A stretch of DNA of 64,000 nt from Rutstroemia sp. NJR-2017a BVV2 (GCA_002946415.1 NJPS01000029.1:1-64000); one strand, 5' to 3'. Numbered from the stretch's first letter, positions 34,461-49,829 are shown. Notes: generated by a model not told the origin, from the sequence alone. A program made the numbers and translations.

Positions 34461-35502
34461 TAACTATAATTTCTGAATAAATCTTATATAAGATTTATTT
34501 ATTCTTCTATCAAAATTTTAATATCGATTTGCTAAAGCTATAAGATTTATTCAATAAGATTTATTTATTAGAGTTAGATTTATATCAACTTAAATATTAT
34601 TTAGATCTAATTCAAATTCAAATATAAATTAAAACTAATTTATATAATATCTATCTTATTAAGTATTCTCCTCAAACTTTATTAAAAGATAAAGTATTTT
34701 AAAAGATTATTATTATCATTGATTTTTGATAAAGTAAATCTATATATAGATTATATCTACTAATATAGAAACCAATTTATCTATATATAAACCAAATTAG
34801 TAGAATATTAGTATAAAAGTATAAAAATATAAATAGAAAATAATAACTAATTATTCTATATATAGAATAGAATATAGATACTGAATATATAAAGGTAATT
34901 CGATATAAAAAGAGAGAAAAAGAAATAAAGAAAAATTGTTTTTGAAAGAAAAATTGAAAGTAATATTCAAAATAGTATTCAAAATAGTATTCAAAATAGT
35001 AATTAAAAAAAGAATCAAATTATAGATCTATTTATTTATTTATCTATATTTAAGATTATTATTTATATTATATACTAATATATTATATTATCTAGTTAGA
35101 TTTCTTTTTATTTAAGTAATTCTAGTAGTTATAATATAACTAAGAAAATATAAGAATAGATTATAAATAAAATGAACTAGATTGAAAAGTTGATTTTAGA
35201 TTAAACTAAATTAAATAAATTATCTATTCTAATTATTCTTACTCTATCTTCTATTCTCGAATTAGAATAACTCTGAAAAAATAGAAAGAAATATTTATTT
35301 ATTTTATATATATATATTAGTTACTAATAGTAAACTATTCAAAAATATTATTAAGAAGAATATAATTAGATTAATATCAGAAAGAGAGAATATTAATAAA
35401 CTAGTTACAAAATATTTATATTATAGATTTTTATATATTATTAGTAATTTTTCTTTAAAGAATCTGGTTTTGTATTTTTTGAGATTCAAATAGTAAAATC
35501 CT
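34461..35502 (+). repeat. 1.04-kb leader unit of copy B1
   Basis: Begins TAACTATAAT and ends near ATTCAAATAGTAAAATC. Colinear copies are at 41179-42220, 42221-43250, 56319-57424 and 61873-62912, all on the same strand. Confidence 0.75.
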
Positions 35503-36084
35503 ATTCTATAATATTATCCAAAGATATCGATTTAAAGGCTATTAAGAAACAATTAAATCAAAAAATATAATAAATCGAAAAAGAAGTTTATTACTAGATT
35601 ACCGAATTAAAGAAATCTCGGAAACCCAATTTATAATTATATTAGATAGAATAAATCAAGTATTTGGATATATTAGATTAAAAGAAATTACAAATATTAA
35701 TTACTTTTATAAAGAATAATAAGTTTAAATTGGAAATATTATATAAGATATTTGATTAATTGATTTAAAATATATAATATTATTATATTCGATTAGTAGT
35801 AAAGTTAGAAATATTATTTGAGATAAACCGAAAAAAGATAAATAAAGATATCCAAATACTATTTGATAATTAGATAAATATTACTACTATTTTGCAATAT
35901 ATAGAGATTTATAAATAGTTGATATATTATATTTTCTGATATAAAGATATTAAATCCGAGAAATAGTTAGAATTTAAATTAATAGAAAAATAGTAGATAG
36001 TTATTAATAAGATATAAATAAATATAAAGAAGTTTATATAATAGAAAAAGAAATATAGAAAAGATTTAGAAGATAAAATAGAAG

Positions 36085-36240
36085 ATAAAGTAGAAAATAG
36101 AATAGAAAATAAAATAGAAAGTAAAGTAAGAAATATAATAGAAAACAAAATAGAAAGTAAAATAGGAAATAAGATAGAAAATAATATAGAAAAGAGAATA
36201 AGAAATAATATAGAAAAGAGAATAGAAAACAAAATAGAGA
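36085..36240 (+). repeat. 12-bp tandem repeat in the B1 reading frame
   Basis: Units of the type ATAGAAAATAAA/GTAGAAAGTAAA encode a four-residue repeat. Equivalent arrays are in copies B2 (about 43827-43994) and B4 (63490-63669). Confidence 0.7.
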
Positions 36241-39200
36241 AGAAGAAAAAAGATTCAGGAAATAAAATAAAGAAAAAAGAATGAGATTTAAAAAAGAAAA
36301 TAAAAAAAAAGAAAGAAGATTTAAAAAATAAAATAGAAAAAGAAGGATATTTAGATAGTAAGATAAAAAAAGAAAAGAGAAAATTAAACAAAGAGATTAA
36401 ATAAATAAACTATATTTAGTAGTAGATTTTGTAGATATAGATTATATTATTGAACTAGCTATTATAAGATAATAAATATAAAAGTATATTAATTAGTAGA
36501 TTAGTTATTTTAGATATATAGAAAGATAAAGAATAATTAGATATTGAAGATTATATATCTAAATATTTGGCTATAATTAAATTAGTCTAGTTTATAGTTA
36601 TTTAAGAGATATATAAATATCGATAAGAAACTATTATATAATATAAGGAATATAAATAGAATATCGAAATTATCTAGAAAAAAGTATCTAGTTATTATAT
36701 ATTGATCTAGAGATTAATATATTTATTTATAATTATAATTTATAGTAGTTAGAATCCCTAGTTTATATAATAATTATATTATAACTAATTATATAGTTTC
36801 AAAATCCAATATATTACTATTATCGAAAGAAAGATTTAATAGATTAGAAATAATATATTATATCTCAAAATCCGATTTAGTATAAATTAATTCTATAAGA
36901 TAATTCATAAATTAATAGAGAAAATCTAAAAGAAGTTATAGAAGAAATTAATAATTATAAAGATAAATAAAAATAAAGATATAGATATAAAGTAGATATT
37001 ATCGATCTATTAGAATTATATAATAAATTAGTTATCCGAAATCTAGATAAAATAATTGTTTTTGGAGAACAAATAGAATTTATTTATAATATATAAATAG
37101 TAGTAGTTATATAAAAGGATATATAAGAAAGAATAATTATAAGAGTAATTTATAAATAGAATAGAAAGATAAAAAAGAGAAATTATTATTATATATTAGT
37201 ATTATATAAAGCGGTTCTAAAAGTTATTATAAATATTAATATATTTATATAATAGATAACTTATCTATATACCGGAGTTATTAGATATATAGTAGAAGAA
37301 TATAATATATAGAGATATCCAGAATATTTTTATTAAGAAAAGATTAATTATATTTATAGTTATATACTATAAGAGATATTAAAGTAATAATAATATCAAG
37401 ATTATATATTAGTATTTACTATATAAAATAAAGGAATTGTTAGTATATTATTTATAATTGATAGTTCTATTTTGGAAGAAGGTATAATTCCAGATAATAA
37501 AAAGATCAAGTAGTAATCTATTTATATAAAGAGATAAAGAGAAAAAAGAATATTAATAATAAATAAAATCGAAATAGAAATTATTACTATTATCGAAAGA
37601 AACTAAAAATATTACCTGAAAATAGAAAAAAGATAATTTAAAAGAAAAGAATATAGATAAAAATATAAACGAAGATATAAATAAAAATATAGATAAATTA
37701 TAAGATTAATAAAGATTATAGATCTAGTAATAGTTCTATTTATAGATATTCGAATAAATATAGAAGATTTTAAAAGAAGATATTATATAATAGATAGAAA
37801 TAGATAAATTAAATATTAATATATATTACTAAATTACTATTATTATATCTTAGTAATATTATTACAAAAACCGATTCGAGAAAGAGAAAATAATATTAAA
37901 TAAGAATAAAAAGTAAAATAAAGATAATATCAAAGAAGATAATCTATAGAATTTATAAACTAGTTATAAAATTTATATAATCGATATAATTTATATCTAG
38001 AAGTTGATAGAAGATAATAATTCTATTATTAGCTATTAGGAGAAATTCCGATATATCAGTTATATATAGTATTATTTTTTAGAGTTTCTATTTATCTATC
38101 AAGAAGTAAATATAAATAGAAAAATCAAACGAAAATAGTAGATATATAAAAAGAAAATATAGAATATATAATAAACTTAATAGAAATAATTATATAATAT
38201 TGATATCTATACTATATTAGAGAAGATATTAGGAAATATAATATAGTTCCAGAGATTACAAGAATCTATATTATATATTATTATAAAATATTAGAATTCT
38301 ATTATAGTTATAATAGATACTAGAATAGAAAAGATATTATTATTCTAATTACTAGCTAAAAGTATAAATTCTAAAATAATTATTATTATCAATCTATTGA
38401 TATTATTATAGAAATATATAGTAAAATAATATCAGTAAATAGGGATTTCGTATATCAAATAGGATTTCTACTAATACTATTCTACTAGCTAGATAGTTAT
38501 TATTATACTAGAGATTATAATTAGTAAGATATTTAGGATATTTTTAGATTAATTATAAAAATTATATTTATTAGAATAATTTGTATTTAATAAATATTAT
38601 ATAGTATTAGATAGTATTACCGAGTTCTAGCTCAAGATATAATAAATAGAGAAATTGATAAAATAGAGGATATAGATAATATATTTAATAGTTATATTAC
38701 TATTCTATATCGAGCTCGAGTTTATAAAGATTATATAGATCCTGGTTAATAAAATATATATATTCTAGTTTTCTATTAGTTATCTCAATATTATATATAC
38801 TATAATAAAGTATAAAGAAGAAGAAAAGAATATATATAAATAAGAGAAGATTATAATTATATATCGATTGATAAAATAAAAGTTGGAAGAATATATTATA
38901 TTTATAAAGATTATTATATATAGTAGTAATATTATTATTATATAGAAGGTTAATTATATATTAGAATACTATATATATTACTACAATATAAAGAAAGTTA
39001 TTATTAAAGATAAGATCTAGAAGATATAGAAAAGTACTGATAGATAGATAATAATAGCTACTAATATATTTAGATTAGATATCAACTAGCCGGATATATA
39101 GATAGTAGTATATATAAAACCGATTTACTAGATATAGAATTATAATTAGAAGAGTAAATATATAAAGTAAGATAGATAATAAAGTAAAGTTATTATTATA

Positions 39201-41178
39201 ATACTAGTAAGATAATAAGAAGTATTATAGAAGATATAGATATATATATAGTACTAATTAGATCTATTTTATATTTCTATAATAGCTTAGAAGAAGTAAT
39301 AGATCGAATAGTAGAAAATAAAGTAATTTATAAATAAAATCTAATATTGCCGAATATATTTGGATTAAGAAATAGATAAGTAAATCGATTAGATAAAATA
39401 TAAGAATAAAGAGAAATATTATAATATATACTAGATTAGTAATACTATAATAAATAAATTAGATATCTAGTAATAAATATATATTCTATATAAATATATA
39501 AAATAAAACTAGTAGATCGATAATACTAGAAATAATATTATCGATATACCTAATAATAATATTTCTATAAATTACAGATTTCCGAATAATTTAGAATCTA
39601 TTTCTGGTTTATTACTTTTAAGATCTTAGGAGAATATAGAGAATTTTGATCTAAGATTGATAACTTATTAGATTAGTTTATAGAAATATAGATTATTTAT
39701 ATTATAGTAAAGCTAGTAGCAATAGTAGTAGATCTAGAAATAAATATAGAAGTAGTAAATAGATAACAAGATATAGAATATAGAGAATTGTTTGAACTAA
39801 TAAATAGAAAAGTATCTATTATATTATATCTGGAAATATACTAAGAATCTTATAAATTTCTAATATCAGTTAGATATATATAAAGATACTAAACAAGAAT
39901 TAGTATATATAGAAATCCAAATATTATAATAGATCTAGTTTCAGAAATATATAAATTATTATAATTGTAATATAATATAGTAGGTTTGTAATAGATAGGA
40001 AGAAGTTCAAATAAAGAAATAGAAGTTTATATAGATCAAAAAGAGAATATATCAATATATAGAGATTATCTGGTTAGTAGTTATTGTTATTATAATAATA
40101 GAGTTAGTAGAGGTAATTAAAAAAGTAGTTTGGTTATATATATAGATTGAAGATATTTGAGATATCAATAAGAAGTTAAAGAAGAATAAAGAAAGTAAAG
40201 TAAAAAAGGAAATATTAGTATAATTTGGTTAGAGGATAATTTGGGGGTTAATCGAAATAAATATTTTATTATAAATATTTTATTAATTGATTATTAGATT
40301 AGAGGAATAAATAAGGAAGAATAGAAAAGAATTATAAAAGAGATAGAATTATCAGATTATTTTGGAAGAAAGGAAAAAGTAGAGAAGAATTGATATAATA
40401 TTTATAAAAAGTTATATAAAGTTCAGAATCTAGATCAATTCTATTAATATAAAGTATAAGAAAAGGAGATAATAATTAGAAAAAGAAAGGATAATTAGAA
40501 AAGAAAAAAATAGAATAAAAAGAAGAAAATAGATAAGAATAAAGAAGATTAATAAAAATAAAGAGAATAATTAGAAAAGAAGAAAATAGTTAGAAAAGAA
40601 GAGATTAGTTAAAAGAAGAAAGAATAAATAAAAATAGAGAAAGTAATTAGAAAAGAAGATAATAAATAAGAATAAAGAGGAAAGTTAAAAGAAAAGTATT
40701 AGAAAAAAAAAATAGAAAAAAGAAAGAGTTATAATAAGATATATAATAATAAACAAAAGAAATATAAAAAAGATTATTAGAGTTAAAAAGTTTATTATAA
40801 TTTAAATAAAGTAAATACAATTATATAATAAGAAGAATTTAAAAAGAAGAAAAAATAAACTAGATAAATAATAAACAAAGTAATTAAAGTTAAAGAATTT
40901 ATTATAATTTAAATTAAGTATATATTATTATAAAATAATAAAAATTAAAGTGAAAGAAAAAAGAAAATTATAAAGTTGAGAAAGGATTTTCTATAATAGA
41001 TAATCTATAATTAATTAAGAAGAAGAAATAGAAAAAAGTAGAAAGAGAAATATATTATAATAAAATAAAAATAAATCTAAACCCGAATCTATTATATAAT
41101 AGTATAGGCTACTAGTAGGTATCTATAGAATCAAAATTATAATAGAATAAGAGATAAAATAAATTCCGAATCTGAATC

Positions 41179-44100
41179 TAACTATAATTGTTAAATGAAT
41201 CTTATATAAGATTTATTTGATTCTTCTACAAAATTTTAATATCGATTTATCGAAACTATAAGATTTATTTGATAAAATTCATTTATTAAAGTTAGATCTA
41301 TATCTACTACAATATTGTTCAGATCTAGTTCAAATTCGAGTATAAATTAAGTCCAATCTATATAATATTTATCTATTAAATATTCTCCCCAAATCCTATT
41401 AGAAGATAAATTGTATTAAAAGATTATTATTATTATCGATTTTTGATAAGGTAAATCTATATATAGACTATATCTACTAGTATAGAAACTAGTTTATCTA
41501 TATATAGATCAAGTTAGTAAAATATTAAAATAAAAGTATAAAAGTATAAATAGAAAATAACAACCAATCATTCTATATATAAAGAGCAAAGTATAGATAT
41601 CAAATATATAAAAATAGTTAGATATAAAAAAAGAGAAAGAGAAATAAAGAAAGTTTATTTTTGAAAGAAGAATTGAAATCAGTATTTAAAATAATATTTA
41701 AAACAATATTTAAAATAGTATTTCAAGAAAGAATCAAATTATAAATCTATTTATTTATTTATCTATATTTAAAATCGTGGTTTATACTATATACTAATAT
41801 ACTATATTACTTAGCTAGATTACTTATTATTTAAATAATTCCAATAGTTATAATATAACTAAGGAAATATAAAAACAGATTATAAACAAAATAAATTAGA
41901 TCGAAAAGTTGATTTTAAATCAAATCTAATTAGATAAATTATCTATCTTAATTACTTCTATATTACTTCCTATTCCTAAATTGAGATTACTCTAGATCGA
42001 TAAAAAGAAATATTTATTTATTTTATATATATATATTAATTACCAATATCAAGCTATTCAAAAGTATTATCGAGAAGAATATAATTAAGTTAATATTAAA
42101 AAAAGAGAAAGATAATAAATCAGTTATAAAATACTTATATTATAAATTTCTATATATTACTAATAGTTTTTCTCTAAAGAATCTGGTTTTGTATTTTTTA
42201 AAATTCAAGTAATAAGATTTTAACTATAATTGTTGAATGAATCTTATATAAGATTTATTTGATTCCCTTGCAAAATTTTAGTATTGATTTGCCGAGATTA
42301 TAAGATTTATTTGATAAAATTCATTTGTTAGAATTAGGTCTATATCTACTATAATATCGCTCGGATTCAGCTCAAATTCGAATATAAGTTAAGTTCAATC
42401 TATATAATACTTATCTATTAAATATTTCCCCCAAAACCTATTAGAAGGTAAATTGTATCAAAAAATTATTATTATCGTCGATTTTTGATAAAGTAAGTCT
42501 ATATATAGACTATATCTACTAATATAGAGACTAGTCTATTTATATATAGATCAAGTTAGTAGAATATTAAGATAAAAATATAAAAGTATAAATAGAAAAT
42601 AATAACCAACTATTCTATATATAGAGAATAAAATATAGATACCGAATATATAAAAGTAATTAGATATAAAAAAAAGGAAAGAGAAATAAAGAAGGTTTAT
42701 TTTTGAAAGAAGAATTGAAATCAGTATTCAAAGTAGTATTCAAAATAGTATTCAAAGAAAGAATCAAATTATAAATTTATTTATTTATTTGTTTATATTC
42801 AAGATCGTAGTTTATACTATATACCAATATACTATATTACCTAGCTAGATTATCTACTATTTAAATAATTCCAATAGTTATAATATAATTAAGGAAGTAT
42901 AAAAGCAGATTACAAACAAAATAAATTAAATTAAAAGATTGATTTTAGGTCAAGTCGAATTAGATAAGTTATCTATTTTAATTATCTTTACTTTGTTTCT
43001 TATTTCTGAATTGGAACTACCCTGGATCGATAAGAAGAAGTATCTATTTATCTTATATATATATATTAGTTACCAATATCAAGTTATTCAAAAGTATTAT
43101 TGAGAAGAATATAATTAGATCAATACTAGGAAAAGAGAAAGATAATAAATCAGTTATGAAATATCTATATTATAGATTTCTATATATTATTAATAGTTTT
43201 TCTCTAAAAAGTCTGATTCTATATTTTTTAAGATTTAAGTAATAAGATCCCGTTCTATAATTCTATCTGAAGATATCAATTTAGAAACTATTAAGAAACG
43301 ATTAAACTAGGAGATATAATAAACTAAAGAGAAAGTCTATTATTAGATTATCGAACTAAAGGAATTCTAAAAATCCAATCTATAGTTATATTAGATAAAA
43401 TAAATCAAGTATTTAGATATATTAAATTAGAAGGAATTACAAATATTGGTTATCTCTATAAAGGATAATAAGTCTAAATTGGAAATATTATATAAGATAT
43501 TTGATTGGTTGATTTAAGATATATAGTATTATTGTATTCGATCGGTAGTAGGATTGAAGATATTATTTGAAGTAAACCAAAAAGAGATAAATAAAGATAT
43601 TCAGATACTATTTGATAGTTAGATAGATATTATTACTATTTTATAGTATATAGAGATTTATAAGTAGTTGATATATTATATTTTCCAGTACAAAGATATT
43701 GAATCCAAGAAATAGTTAGAATTTATATTGATAGAAAGATAGTAGATAACTATTAACAAGATATAGATAAATATAGAGAAGTTTATATAATGAAAGAAGA
43801 AATATAGAGAAGATTCAGAAAGCAGAATAGAAAGTAAAGTAGGAAATAAAGTAGAAAATAGAGTAGAAAGTAAAGTAAGAAATATAGTAAGAAATAAGAT
43901 AGAAAGCAAAGTAGAAAGTAAAATAGAAAATAAAGTAGAAAAGAGAATAGAAAACAGTATAGAAAAGAAGATAAGAAATAGAGTAGAGAAAGAGAAAAAA
44001 GATTCGGGAAATAAAACAAAAGAGGAAAAAGGAGATTCAAGAAATAAAATAGAAAAAAAAAGAAAAGATTTAGGAAACAAAATAGAAAAGAGAGAATATT

Positions 44101-46113
44101 TAGATAATAGAATAGAGAAGAAAGAAGGAGAATTGGACGAAGAAATTAAATAGATAGATTATATTCAGTAGTAGATTTTATAAATATAGATTATATTATT
44201 AAACCAACTATTACAAAATAATAAATATAAAAATATATTGATTAATAGATTAGCTATTTTAGATATATAAGAAGATAAAGGGTAGTTGGATACCGAGGAT
44301 TATATATCCAAATATTTGGTTATAATCAAATTAGTCTAATTGATAGTTATCTAAAAGATATACAAATATCAATAAAAGACTATTATATAATATAAGAAAT
44401 ATAAATAGAATACTAAAGTTATCTAGAAGAAAGTATCTAATTATTATATATTAACCCGGAAATTAGTATATTCGTTTATAACTATAATCTATAGTAGTTA
44501 GAATCTCTAGTCTATATAGTAATTATATTATAGCTAGTTATATAGTTTCAAGATCCAGTATACTACTACTACCGAAAGGAAGATCTAGTAAATTAAGAAT
44601 AATATATTATATTCCAAGATCTAGTTTAGTATAAGCTAATTCTATAAGATAATTTATAGATTGATAAAGGAAGCTCGAGAGGAGTTATAAGAAAAATTGA
44701 TAGTTATAAAGATAGATAGAGATAGAAATATAAATATAAAATAGATATTACTAATCTATTAAGATTATATAATAAACTAACTATCTGAGATCCAAATAAA
44801 GTAATCGTTTTTGGAGAACAAATAGAATCTGTTTGTAATATATAAATAGTAGTAGTTATATAAGAAGATATATAAAGAAGAGCAGTTACAAAAGCAATTT
44901 ATAGATAGAACAAAAAAGTAGAAAAAAGAAACTATTGCTATATATCAATATTATATAGAATAGTTCTAAGAGTTATTATAAATATTGATATATTTATATA
45001 GTAGATAACCTATCTATATACCGAAGTTATTAGGTATATAGTAGAAGAATATAGTATATAGAGATATCCAGAATATTTTTATCGAGAAAGAGTTGGTTAT
45101 ATTTATAGTTATATACTATAAAGGGTATCGAAGTAATAGTAATATCAAGATCATATATCGATATTTACTATATAAGATAGAGAAGTTGCTAATATATTAT
45201 TTATAGTTAGTAATCCTATTTTGGGAGAAGATATAGTTCCAGATAACAAGAAAACTGAATAATAGTTTATTTATATAAAGAAATAAAGAGAAAAAGAAAT
45301 ATTAATAGTAAATAAGATCGAAACAGAAACTACTATTATTATCAAAGGAGATTAAAGATATTACCCAAAAATAGGAAAGAGATAATCTAAGAAAAGAAAG
45401 TATAAATAAAGATATAAATAAGAATATAGATAAAGATATAGATAAATCACGAGATTAGTAAAGATTATAGATCTAGTAGTAGTTTTGTTTATAGATATCC
45501 AAATAAGTATAGAAGATTTTAAAAGAAAATACTATATAATAGATAGAGATAGATAGATTAAATATTAGTATATATTACCAAATTGCTATTACTATATCTT
45601 AATAGTATTATTATAAAGACCGATTCGAGAAGGAGAAAATAGTATTAAACAAAAGTAAGAAATAAAATAAAGATAATATTAAAGAAAACAATCTATAGGA
45701 TTTGCAAGTCGGTTACAGAACTTATATAGCTAATATAATTTATACCCAAGAGTTGATAGAAAATAACAATTCTATTATCAGCTATTAGGAGAAATTCCGA
45801 TATATCAGTTATATATAATATTGTTTTATGAGGTTTCTATTTATTTATCAAAAGGTAGATATAAGTAGGAAAGTTAAGCGAAAATAGTAAATATATAAAG
45901 AGGAAATATAAAATATATAATAGACTTGGTAGAAGTAATTATACGAAGTCGATATCTATACTATATTGGAGAAGATATTGGGAAATATAGTATAATTCTG
46001 GGAGTTGCAAAAGCCTATATTATATACTATTATGAAATACCAGAATCTTATTATAGCTATACTAGATATCAAGGTAGAGAAGATATTATTGTTCTAGTTA
46101 CTAGCCAAGAATA
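41179..46113 (+). mobile_element. RecQ-like helicase repeat, copy B2 with duplicated leader, truncated
   Basis: Two leader units stand in tandem (41179-42220 and 42221-43250), followed by the coding part, colinear with B1 (43251-46113). The 12-bp array lies at about 43827-43994. Homology runs as far as helicase motif I (IIAILDIKVEKILLF at about 46055-46098, then a TAG where Gln is expected) and stops at 46113, where repeat R2 begins. The remaining helicase motifs are absent. Fewer mutations than B1 in many codons. The short stop-free frame at 45926-46123 is in another phase and is not the original frame. Confidence 0.65.
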
Positions 46114-47286
46114 TACTATATAGCAAATAAGCTTTGATCGGTCGCGATTAAATAGATAGATCTCAATATAAATACTAATATTATAAATATTCTTATATCT
46201 AGTAATAACAAATATACTTTCTTTCTTACTATATCTTTATTCGTTGTTTTATAATCAATATTTGAAATTGGTAACTTTAAGGTCGAAATCGAGGTAGTTT
46301 ATTTAATTTTCCATATTGAATTTCGAGCAGAAAACTTAATCTTTTTCGGAATTTCGAATAGAAAATTAGGCGATTTTAAGATTAATATATTTCTCTTCTT
46401 TATTATTCTAGAATCTTACTCGAATATCTAATTCTTTATAAAATCTACTTCAGATAAACTTATAAGATTATTAAACTATAGATTCTATTATTCTATTTAG
46501 TTGAGATTATAAATCAAAGTATAGCTCTTCGGAAAAGCAATACTTAGCTAGAAATATTAGAGTTAGAGATAAATATCAACAAAAGCAGTTTATTAACCAA
46601 GTTATAATATTCCAAAATACCTTCCTAGAGGTTTCTGGATTAGTTTCAAATATCCAGAATTCTATATAACTCGATTATTTTCCTTTTATTAATTCTTTAG
46701 AACTTCTATTCTATAAAAGCTATAATAATAAGTTCTTCTTTCTACAAAATAATAATAAGCTTGGTTAATTTCTTCTATCTATAAGCTTATCTCTAAGTTC
46801 TATTTCAATAGATATATCGGAACCTGAACTAGATGAATTTAATATTAAAGAACTTATAATTATATATAACAATATAGATTTGATAGATATTGATAAATTG
46901 GTTCCGGATATAGTTACTAGTAATCTATCAGTAGTAAACAAACTTAGTATCTAACTAACAAATCAGCTGATCCAATTTCAAGGTTATTATAATAACTATT
47001 ATAAATAATCCCACCAAGAATATATTAATAAATATAAAATATATTATAGTTTATAGATCTTTATTAGTAAAGCTACTAATAGGATATCCAGATATCTAGA
47101 TATACTTAGCTCAAGCTAGATAATATATTATAATAATAATCTAGCTGATTTAATATCTATTATCCAAAAAAGATAGATTTTTAATAGAATATATCTAGAT
47201 GATTTTGATAAGATTCCCAAATATATCTGTTTATAGATAGGAGATATACTAAGTTAGATTATTAAAGTGACTTTTGATATTGATAA
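46114..47286 (+). repeat. 1.17-kb dispersed repeat, copy R2
   Basis: Colinear partner of R1 (18803-19975), with more C and G retained (GATCGGTCGCGATTAA against GATCGGTCGTGATTAA). It abuts truncated helicase copy B2 on the left and an unassigned frame fossil on the right. Confidence 0.65.
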
Positions 47287-49829
47287 TATAACTGGATATA
47301 TAACAAATCTGATTATTACTAAAACGAGTATTCGCTGAAATATTATATAAATACTAGTATCAGATCTCTAGTCTAATCTATATCTCCATCGATAGCAAGT
47401 TCACTACTTTGATTATTATAGATATATTTATTCTGTCTTCAAACTAGTTTATAAGATTCTATATTATATACTTAGTTGATTAATAGAGTTTGAAGATATC
47501 TTATTATATTTACTCTTCCTATACTTTTACCGAGAGAGCTAATAAATAAGTTGTTTTTTGGATAATAACTTTGAAGTTTGGATTAACTATATTCTTCTCT
47601 CTATATTTTACCAGTATTATATAAGTTCACAAACTTAGTATTATCCCTCGAGTTATCAATATAGAAAATATAATTCTACTATATATAATATAGAAGGATG
47701 AAGCCGAAAGATCGATATAATACTTCGGGAGTAGTTTCTTATATATTTTGTTTAGCCAGACTAGCTATATAATATATAGTATACTATTTAGGAGACTATA
47801 AAACAATCTAGCTTATAGTAGTTTAAAGATATTATAATTTTACTCTATACCAAGAATCTCAAGATACTAACGAAAGACTCTATCTAGATAGGAATAATTA
47901 TCCGGTTTCGGAATTATTAGAGAAATATAGTAAATAATATATATACTTCTATTGATTTCTTTTATAATATTGGAAAAGAGATATATCTAAGTCTAATCTA
48001 TCTTTCTACTAAAAATCTTAGCAACTTACTATTAGTAGAGATCCTATTTTGGAAGAAGTATTATTTAGATAATTACTATATTTGGTTTCGGAATAATAGG
48101 ATATTGGATTTATATAAGTAGATCTAATATCCTACTATTATATTTGGAGATACTATATCTATAAAAGTTAAACTAGGAGTTAGTTTATAATAATATTTCA
48201 GTAGTCTACTTTATAGTTAGTTTTATTCAAATATAAAGGAAATATTTATAATTAGTAACCAATATCCTTTTATCAATTCTATTATCGAGATCCTAGTACT
48301 CGATCTATAGCTATAAAAGATCTAAGAGTATATTAAGACTAACTTTAGTTATAATTTTATTATCTTGATCAAAGTCTATTTCTATATCAAAATACAATAT
48401 TATCATAGGATCCAAAGATCGATACAAAAGTTATTTGGATTATAAAAGGAATATTATATCTCTATAAACCTCTTTAATACAATCGATTATCAATTGGAGA
48501 TATTGAATATATATTAATAACAAATTATTTCTACTAATAATCGGTTATCTTATATTATCTATATAGTAGTAACTATTCTATCTTGGTATTAGTAGAATAT
48601 CAATAAGTTTTATATCGGGTTTGAAATAATCTACAATCTCAGTTAGAACTAGTAAGTTATATAGAAGTATATATAGATAATACTGATATTTCTTCGATAT
48701 CTTCGATTTTCTTATAGAAGTAGATAGCTATAAGAATCTACTAGTTACTAGCAAGATTTTCGGTATTCTATTAGTACTGATATTTCTAATAGTCTTTGTT
48801 GAACCGAAAAACTGGGATTTGAAATGATAATACTTTATTATAGATATTTATAGTTCTTAGAAAAGATAGATTAGGAAATAATAATATTCTGGATTCTCTA
48901 TAGACAATATATATTATTCAATAATCTATCTATATAGCAAGTCTACTATATACAATATAACTAGATTCGTAATATCTGCAAAGACTTCATTAATATAAAT
49001 AAGATCTATTAGCTAATATAGTAGTTTGAGGAAATTCCCTAATATCTGAACTTTCTCGAGGATATTTTGTAATAGATATATCTATATATATTCCGAAAGG
49101 ATATTTTCCAGCAAATTAAATCTCTTTTGAAACCTAAGTATATTTAGAAGATATTTACTAATATAGTATCTCTTTATTAGTTAAATATCTATTAGGTTCT
49201 CCAATCTCGATATTAGCTTATATATCTCGTTACCGAGAAATAATTGGTTATATAGAGTATTAATATACTTTTTGTATAGCTTTGGGAATAGAGGAATAAT
49301 CAATTCTAGTAGAAGTATTGAAGTGAGAAGCTATATTGCCTGCTCTATCAATATAGCTTCGAGATAATCTAGTTAGTATATAGAAAGAGATATATCTATA
49401 AATAAAAGTAGAAGTTAAAAAGTTCTTTTATCAAAAACTACTAGTTTCTCCTATATCTATAAAGAGATCAGTTTATAAAATAATAAAGTAGAATATAGTA
49501 GCTCTATTAGTAGTCTAGCTACTATATAGAGATATATCAATATTACTAGTATCAGAGTAAGCAAAAAGTTTTCCTTTAGTTATTCTCTTTATTATATATT
49601 AAGTATTATCTTATCGAGGGCTAGATACTAGTATAAGACTTAATATAGTATATATCTTATAAATAGGAACCGGAATATAGTTTCTCCGATTTGTCTAAGA
49701 ACAAGATATATAAGAAAGTATTATAGTTTACTATAGAGAGATAGTTTATATATAAGCTTAGACTTCTCGATCCTTCTATCGAATAGTTTAATACTATTTC
49801 TTTAGTATTATATTGTAATACCGTTTTTT
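47287..49829 (+). pseudogene. unassigned long reading-frame fossil
   Basis: A plus-strand frame can be followed for about 2.5 kb if TAG is read as former Gln or Trp. The text is non-random (for example RDPSTRSIAIKDLRVYQD at about 48289-48343), with mixed polar and charged residues unlike the flanking chance translations. I recognise no transposase, RT or helicase motif, so I give no function. It may be the coding part of a mobile element that includes R2. Confidence 0.4.

Larger units (their letters stand above)
34461..41178 (+). mobile_element. RecQ-like helicase repeat, full copy B1, RIP-killed
   Basis: About 6.7 kb. It starts with a 1042-bp leader (34461-35502), then a long decayed plus-strand frame. 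After a 12-bp tandem repeat (about 36085-36240) comes an N-terminal region of unknown type. A RecQ-like helicase then runs from about 38200 to 39330: motif I near 38300 (IIVIIDTRIEKILLF, at the place of GTGxGKS), motif Ia near 38390, a PES-like block, motif II where NKYYIVLDS (about 38590) stands for DECH-VLDS, an ATN.F..DI..PDI block at about 39050-39100, and motif VI at about 39130-39185. The order and spacing fit fungal telomere-linked RecQ helicases. The tail, 40280-41178, is Lys/Glu-rich. Not functional. Confidence 0.65.

Noticed and set aside
36085..36240. CRISPR-like array
   Set aside because: Units are 12 bp with no spacers, and the setting is a eukaryotic transposon.
35927..36391. 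Minus-strand hydrophobic open frame (membrane-protein-like)
   Set aside because: It is the reverse complement of the 12-bp A/G-rich array of a plus-strand helicase repeat; the same holds for 43676-44080 and 63348-63715.
45926..46123. Short plus-strand protein in helicase copy B2
   Set aside because: It is out of phase with the decayed RecQ frame, which can be followed through a TAG at motif I.
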